The notes under the pieces: generated by a model
Database searches by the model: none
Seen by the model: only the letters and a program-made list of their open reading frames with translations
Told to the model about the DNA's origin: nothing
Position numbers and translations under genes: made by a program
Source: an uncultured Bryobacterales bacterium
GTDB taxonomy: Bacteria; Acidobacteriota; Terriglobia; Bryobacterales; Bryobacteraceae
Assembly: GCA_937959285.1 (NCBI GenBank)
Contig: CALGAR010000067.1
Location: 1-27,723, forward strand
Reading direction: 5' to 3'
Length of the DNA: 27,723 nt
In this document: positions 23,573 to 27,723 of the stretch, one piece after another
Layout of the letters: the number at the start of each line of letters is the position of its first letter
How positions within the stretch are numbered: the first letter of the stretch is position 1

Positions 23573-25084
23573 TTAACGCGTCCGGAACGGAGAGGCAGGA
23601 AGCCCCTCGGCGTTATAGAGGTTGCACTCGGGAGCATCCGACCACCCGTAGCGCGCTGCAACGGGCTTCGGTACGGCGCTGCTGCTGACAATGACGGTGG
23701 AGCCGTCGATTCGGGCGTCCGCGGTCACGAACTTGCCATCCGCTCCCGCCACCTCGAATCCCTTGAGGGCTCCTCCTTTGGCCTGCAAGCCGCTACCCGC
23801 AAAATCGAAGTGAAGGCGGAGGGCGCCTTCCATCGGTGCGGCAGAACGGAAGATCGGACCGCTGTAAACGATGTTTTCTCCGTAAGCAATGGCGCGGGCA
23901 GCCAAGCCAAGCCGCAGTCCGACGTCCTGCTTGTTGGTGGGGTGAATGTCGTTGGGGTTTCCGATGTCAATGGTCACGGCCATCCCGGTCTTTGCAAGCG
24001 AGAGCGTGTCCAGCTGGGCTTCGCGTACCTCGGGCCATTGGCTCCCCGAGGCCGTTTTGCCGAAGTTTGCAAGCTGCACGAAAAGAAACGGGAAGTCTCC
24101 CTGCCCCCAGGCCCTGCGCCAGTCCCGGATCATCGTCTGGAAGAGACGTGCATAAATGGGCGCTCGGGTCGGGCCCGTATTCGATTCCCCCTGATACCAG
24201 ATCGCTCCCCGGATCGCGTAGGGCGTCAGTGGAGCGATCATCGCGTTGTAAAGCCCTCCGGGCATCCAATGGCTTCCCGGGCCAACCGGCGGATTGGGCC
24301 GCGGCGGCGCCTGTCTCCCCTCGGCCTTTGCCTCCGCCGCTGCCTCCTCCCACCTCTTCAGAGCAATGGCGTGACGGGCTGTCGCCTGCGGATAGGAAGC
24401 CAGCATGCGGGCCCAATCGGAAAATGCGGGCGTCAGGGCAGGATCGGAAGCGAGTGCTCCGAGGCTCGTCCACGCGTCCGCGGGCGTTCCGCCCCAGGCC
24501 GATTGAATCACCCCGACTGGAACATTCAGCTTCTGGTGCAAGTGGCGCGCGAAGTAGTACCCGACAGCGGAAAAATCCCCGACTGTGTCCGGACTGCACT
24601 CCTTCCACGTGCCGGTCACGTCATCGAGCGGGACGTCTGATGACTTCAACGCCACACGGAAAAGGCGGATCTTCGGGTAATTCGCTGCCCGGATCTCCTC
24701 ACTGGCGTTGTTTGATGCCTTTACTGTCCAGGCCATGTTGGACTGGCCCGACGCCACCCAGACCTCTCCCACGAGAATGTTTCGCAACGTGATCGCGTTG
24801 GACCCGCGGACGGTCATCTCGTAGGGGCCACCGGCGGGGGCGGGGGAGAGGAAGACACTCCAGCGGCCGATATCGTCGGCCGTGGCGCGCGCGGTCTCGC
24901 CGCGGAACTCCACGGCGACCTGCTCTCCGGGATCCGCTTTCCCCCAGATTCTGATTGGAGTGTCCCGCTGAAGCAGCATATGGTCGGAGAGCAACGCCGG
25001 CAATTGCACGCGGGCTGAGGCGCACGCGGCCAGGCAGGCCGTCAGAACAGCGCTTCGAAGGACTCGTGTCAAAAGGCTTCCCAT
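23573..25084 (-). CDS. Sialate O-acetylesterase-like SGNH hydrolase
   Basis: The 503-residue exported protein has a signal peptide (LTRVLRSAVLTACLAACASA). A beta-rich N-terminal domain (LLSDHMLLQRDTPIRIWGKA) is typical of this family. The SGNH hydrolase motifs are complete: WVASGQSNMAW with Ser115, GAIWYQGESN near 293-302, and DIGNPNDIHPTNK with Asp379 and His381. The family removes O-acetyl groups from sialic acids or from plant and microbial polysaccharides; in soil bacteria the latter is more likely. ATG 25084 is preceded by GGGGGAGA; longer in-frame starts would overlap the sulfatase end. It lies 71 bases after the sulfatase and likely shares its transcript. Confidence 0.93.
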   Translation of the reverse strand: MGSLLTRVLRSAVLTACLAACASARVQLPALLSDHMLLQRDTPIRIWGKADPGEQVAVEFRGETARATADDIGRWSVFLSPAPAGGPYEMTVRGSNAITLRNILVGEVWVASGQSNMAWTVKASNNASEEIRAANYPKIRLFRVALKSSDVPLDDVTGTWKECSPDTVGDFSAVGYYFARHLHQKLNVPVGVIQSAWGGTPADAWTSLGALASDPALTPAFSDWARMLASYPQATARHAIALKRWEEAAAEAKAEGRQAPPRPNPPVGPGSHWMPGGLYNAMIAPLTPYAIRGAIWYQGESNTGPTRAPIYARLFQTMIRDWRRAWGQGDFPFLFVQLANFGKTASGSQWPEVREAQLDTLSLAKTGMAVTIDIGNPNDIHPTNKQDVGLRLGLAARAIAYGENIVYSGPIFRSAAPMEGALRLHFDFAGSGLQAKGGALKGFEVAGADGKFVTADARIDGSTVIVSSSAVPKPVAARYGWSDAPECNLYNAEGLPASPFRTR

Positions 25085-25155
25085 TTTCCGTCTCCCCCTG
25101 TTCCAGGAAGTCAAGCTCAGCAGATCAGCATATCCGATCCCAATCCGGGCCGGTA

Positions 25156-26397
25156 TCAGGAAAGAGGCGGATCCTGCCAGGAAACATCCGGGCTCCATCG
25201 GGCAAGGGCGTCCCGCCACGCCTGCCACCGCTTGCGCATCGCCTGTAGCTGCTCTGATGCCGAGCTGTCGTGCGCAAGGTTGTGCTCCTCGAACGGATCC
25301 CTTCGGAGGTCATACAGCTCCTCATAAAGCGGGTCTGTTTCGATGTATCTGGCATACATCCACCGTTCATTCCGGATGCCTTCGCTTTTGGGGATCCCCG
25401 GGTGTTGAAACAGGTGGGAGTAGAAGAATTCGGTCCGCCAGGAGATCCGTTCGCCGCGGACGAGCGGTAGCAGGCTGCGTCCCTGCATGGAGGCCGGAGG
25501 CTTCAGGCCTGCCACGTCCAGCATTGTCGGCGCCAGATCCAGGTTCAGCGTCATCTCCCGGCGTCGCCTGCCGCGCCTGCTTTGAGGAAGCCGGGGGTCG
25601 AAGATGATCAGCGGGGTGCGGACCGATTCTTCGTGCAGATACCACTTGTCGGCCAGCCACCGCTCGCCGAGGTAGTAGCCGTTGTCCGACGTGAAAATGA
25701 TGACCGTGTTCGCCGCCTGGCCAATCTCGTCGAGCTTTTTGCGAATCCTGCCGACGACATTGTCGACGCCCGTAATCAGCCGGTAGTAGGCTTTGACGGA
25801 CTTCTGATACTCTTCCGGTGTTGCGAACCGCTTCTTCCAGCGGATATGACCTTCCGAGTTCTGAAGGAACGGCGGCAGTTCCTCGTAGTAGCGTCGGGTG
25901 GCGGTCTTTGGAACCGGGACGGTAGCGTTCTGATAGAGATTCTCGAGCCCGGGGTCGTAGAGATACTGCCTGGGGTCCTCATCCTGGGCATGGGGAGCCT
26001 TGAAGCTCACCGAGAGGCAGAACGGCTGCTTCGCGTCGCCGCTTTCCAGGAATTCCACCGCCTGGTCGCCCATCAGGTTTGTCAGGTGGACCGTCCTTCC
26101 GTTGTGCTCGACGAAGTACCGGCCTTGGCCTGGAAAGCCCTTCCAGTAGTCGAACTCGGCTGCCGGCATCGTGTTCCCTACGCCGTACTTTCCAATGAAC
26201 CCTGTCCGGTAGCCCGCCTTTCGGAGAAGCGCCGGGTAGCCGCGGGCAAAAGCCTGCGGCGTCAGAGGCAGATCGAAGCGGCTGATGCCGTGACTCCGCT
26301 CGTGAAGGCCGGTAAAGATGCTCGCGCGGCTCGCCATGCAGATAGCCGTCGAGCAGAAGTTGTTTAGGAAAAGGGTGCCGTCGGCGGCAAGCCGGTC
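25156..26397 (-). CDS. Sulfatase, N-terminus missing at a junction
   Basis: The visible 413 residues begin DRLAADGTLFLNNFCSTAIC, which is internal to a type I sulfatase. The formylglycine motif is CMASR (Cys-x-Ala-Ser-Arg, an accepted variant of CxPSR) followed by ASIFTG. VIIFTSDNGYYLGERWLADKWYLHEESVRTPLIIF holds the second metal site (as Asp-Asn and the His and Lys that follow). The first 30-40 residues, which normally carry the initial Asp-Asp metal ligands, are absent. Upstream in frame the sequence belongs to another gene on the opposite strand, so the ATG at 26457 is not a real start. The gene product would remove sulfate from glycans or similar esters, together with the esterase downstream. 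Confidence 0.9.
   Translation of the reverse strand, partial: DRLAADGTLFLNNFCSTAICMASRASIFTGLHERSHGISRFDLPLTPQAFARGYPALLRKAGYRTGFIGKYGVGNTMPAAEFDYWKGFPGQGRYFVEHNGRTVHLTNLMGDQAVEFLESGDAKQPFCLSVSFKAPHAQDEDPRQYLYDPGLENLYQNATVPVPKTATRRYYEELPPFLQNSEGHIRWKKRFATPEEYQKSVKAYYRLITGVDNVVGRIRKKLDEIGQAANTVIIFTSDNGYYLGERWLADKWYLHEESVRTPLIIFDPRLPQSRRGRRRREMTLNLDLAPTMLDVAGLKPPASMQGRSLLPLVRGERISWRTEFFYSHLFQHPGIPKSEGIRNERWMYARYIETDPLYEELYDLRRDPFEEHNLAHDSSASEQLQAMRKRWQAWRDALARWSPDVSWQDPPLS
26386..26397. other. Chimeric junction with 12-base microhomology
   Basis: GGCAAGCCGGTC can be read as the end of the sulfatase fragment on the minus strand (Asp-Arg-Leu-Ala) and as Gly-Lys-Pro-Val of MmuM on the plus strand. 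Left of it the plus-strand MmuM frame meets a stop at 26365; right of it the sulfatase frame no longer resembles a sulfatase. Both genes are cut exactly here. Confidence 0.88.
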
Positions 26398-26604
26398 GTG
26401 GTCTACCCCAACAGCGGCGAGCACTGGGACGCCAGGAACCGGCGCTGGTTCGGCCAAGCCGGCGACCTGGACGATCTGGCGCCGCAGTGGGTACGCGACG
26501 GCGCCCGACTGATCGGCGGGTGTTGCCGAGTGTCGCCCGTGACCATCAAGCAGCTCGCGAGTATCGTTGGTTCACCTGAACAGCCGAACCACTCATCGAC
26601 CTAA
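26386..26604 (+). CDS. mmuM: Homocysteine S-methyltransferase, C-terminal fragment
   Basis: Only the last 72 residues exist: GKPVVVYPNSGEHWDARNRR, then WVRDGARLIGGCCRVSP. The double Cys of GGCC is a zinc-ligand motif of the betaine-homocysteine / S-methylmethionine-homocysteine methyltransferase family, and VYPNSGE-WD is the typical MmuM segment before it. The full family length is about 300 residues, so roughly three quarters are missing at the 5' side, at the junction. The whole enzyme makes methionine from homocysteine and S-methylmethionine. Base composition and the next gene suggest an actinobacterial source. Confidence 0.88.
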   Translation, partial: GKPVVVYPNSGEHWDARNRRWFGQAGDLDDLAPQWVRDGARLIGGCCRVSPVTIKQLASIVGSPEQPNHSST

Positions 26605-26628
26605 CGACGGAATCACCAGCAAACAAAC

Positions 26629-26658
26629 TTGAACGGGGCGCCAACGAGCGGCCATATT
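26629..26658 (+). promoter_or_regulatory. Weak candidate promoter of the DUF5753 regulator
   Basis: TTGAAC (26629-26634) and CATATT (26653-26658) are 18 bases apart in the gap between mmuM and the regulator gene. Both hexamers are imperfect, and actinobacterial promoters are hard to call by eye. Confidence 0.25.
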
Positions 26659-26768
26659 CGCCGGATGCAGATAGCCATGAGCCATCGGCACACGCGCGGT
26701 TGCCACCTTGCAACCGACCGTGCTCGGGTGGGGCGGCTGGATGGATGGCAACGAGGGAGACGGTTCGC

Positions 26769-27647
26769 ATGCCCGAGGGTCAGGGCGTCGCGACGACCCG
26801 GCGACGACTGAGGACGGAACTACGCCGGCTGCGCGAGGCAGCCGGTCTCCACCAGACCGAGGTTGTCAAGCAACTCGACTGGTCTATATCCAAGCTCATC
26901 AGAATTGAGAACGGCTCGGTCGGAATCTCGGTGACCGACGTGCGGGCGCTGGCCGCCCTGTACGGGGCCGAGCCGGAGCACGTGGAGGAGCTGGCCCAGC
27001 TCGCCCGGGTCACCCGCGAGCGGCAGTGGTGGAGTTCCTACCGGCACGTCCTCACCCCGAGCCTCCGCGAGTACATCGCCTACGAGGCCGACGCCTCCGC
27101 CATCTACGCGGCCCACCCGACCCTCGTCCCCGGGCTGTTGCAGACCGAGGACTACATGCGCGCGATCCTCACGTCGACGTGGCTGGCGCCGGTACCGCCC
27201 GAACGCATCGAGGCCGAGATCGATGTCCGACGCCGGCGTCAACGGGAGGTCCTGTACTCCGGTCACCCGCCGCAGTACCGCGTGATCCTCGACGAGTCGG
27301 TGTTTCGCCGGCTCATCGGGGGCGCCGTGGTCATGCAGGCCCAGATCAAGCACCTCATGGCGCTGCCCGAGGACGTGGTGAGCATCGCGGTGTGGCCGAT
27401 GAGCGAGGGCGGGCACGTGGCCCTCCAGGGCGGGTTCACGATCATGGAATTCGCCAGCCAGGACGAGCCCGGGGTGCTGTTCCTCGAGTCGGCCCTCGGC
27501 AACCCGATCGAGCGTGACAAGGACCAGGTCGTGAAGTACCGCGAGGCCTTCGAGGTGATGCTCAAGCGGTGCCTGGAGGGGGCCGAGGCCCGGTCCTTCA
27601 TGGCCGACATCGCCGACGAACTGGGCCGGTTGGCCTCGGCCGGGTGA
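26769..27647 (+). CDS. XRE-family helix-turn-helix regulator with DUF5753 (Scr1-type)
   Basis: The 292-residue protein has an N-terminal XRE helix-turn-helix (RLREAAGLHQTEVVKQLDWS then SKLIRIENGSVGISVTDVRA, about residues 20-65). A DUF5753 domain follows (YEADASAIYAAHPTLVPGLL, QTEDYMRAIL, and the later GGFTIMEFASQDEPGVLFLE). This architecture is almost confined to Actinobacteria, where such proteins occur in many copies, often beside a small DUF397 partner, and act as transcriptional regulators of development or as antitoxin-like factors. ATG 26769 is chosen because GGGAGA lies eight bases upstream; ATG 26745 is possible. The strong G+C bias at third codon positions differs from the genes left of 26386. 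Confidence 0.92.
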   Translation: MPEGQGVATTRRRLRTELRRLREAAGLHQTEVVKQLDWSISKLIRIENGSVGISVTDVRALAALYGAEPEHVEELAQLARVTRERQWWSSYRHVLTPSLREYIAYEADASAIYAAHPTLVPGLLQTEDYMRAILTSTWLAPVPPERIEAEIDVRRRRQREVLYSGHPPQYRVILDESVFRRLIGGAVVMQAQIKHLMALPEDVVSIAVWPMSEGGHVALQGGFTIMEFASQDEPGVLFLESALGNPIERDKDQVVKYREAFEVMLKRCLEGAEARSFMADIADELGRLASAG

Positions 27648-27663
27648 CGCCCGGCCCCAGGCG

Positions 27664-27723
27664 ATGACCGGGTCGGAGGTCGGGGCCGCCCCCACCGTCA
27701 CGGCCCCGACCGGCTTCTCCGAA
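27664..27723 (+). CDS. Possible start of a further gene, cut by the window end
   Basis: An open frame begins at ATG 27664, 16 bases after the regulator stop, and remains open to the end (MTGSEVGAAPTVTAPTGFSE). It does not resemble DUF397, the usual partner, and 20 residues are too few to identify it. Confidence 0.3.
   Translation, partial: MTGSEVGAAPTVTAPTGFSE

Noticed and set aside
23270..24640. 456-codon open frame on the plus strand opposite the epimerase and esterase
   Set aside because: It spans two real minus-strand genes and the promoter between them, with Arg/Pro/Ser-rich nonsense composition.
26398..26457. Twenty extra N-terminal residues giving the sulfatase an apparent complete start
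   Set aside because: They are the reverse strand of mmuM coding sequence and do not resemble the metal-binding sulfatase N-terminus.

Overview
The first 26.4 kb look like the chromosome of an acidobacterium of the Solibacter/Bryobacter type. This is inferred from gene content: two very long Oar-like TonB-dependent receptors with an N-terminal carboxypeptidase-regulatory-like domain, a planctomycete-type cytochrome (PSCyt1/DUF1549/DUF1553) next to a DUF1501 protein, a sulfatase beside an SGNH esterase, and an ECF41 sigma factor. Housekeeping genes dominate the left third. No tRNA, rRNA, CRISPR array, insertion sequence or phage gene was recognised.

Layout. 1-1206: 3' part of a fused CobA-HemD (siroheme/heme). 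1209-1937 (-): exported protein-isoaspartate methyltransferase, convergent with it. 2067-6118 (+): tight operon of an amino-acid permease, folD, coaE and an HtrA-type protease. 6338-6530: a complete ribosome-mediated attenuator (strong promoter, practically leaderless 17-codon leader peptide with seven aromatic residues, competing RNA hairpins, U-tract terminator) in front of DAHP synthase, the first enzyme of aromatic amino-acid synthesis. 6530-9443 (+): DAHP synthase, a membrane-anchored protein of unknown function and a PfkB sugar kinase. 9476-16674 (-): operon TonB receptor > cytochrome/DUF1553 > DUF1501. 16675-17308: regulatory region with divergent promoters and a Cys-ending mini-ORF. 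17309-18148 (+): GAF-ANTAR RNA-binding antiterminator. 18181-21435 (-): second TonB receptor. 21653-23508 (-): ECF41 sigma factor translationally coupled to an NAD-dependent epimerase, with an apparent ECF41-type promoter in front. 23573-26397 (-): sialate O-acetylesterase-like enzyme and a sulfatase, probably acting on sulfated and acetylated glycans.

At 26386-26397 the sequence changes abruptly. The sulfatase loses its N-terminus, and the C-terminal third of a homocysteine S-methyltransferase (MmuM) begins on the other strand. The two genes share only a 12-base string. What follows (MmuM end and an XRE/DUF5753 regulator, visibly richer in G+C) is typical of Actinobacteria. I read this as a chimeric junction, most likely from assembly or library preparation, so the last 1.3 kb should not be interpreted as neighbours of the rest.

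The most interesting biology is regulatory: the aromatic attenuator before DAHP synthase, the Cys mini-ORF and hairpins before the ANTAR gene, and the ECF41 autoregulatory promoter.
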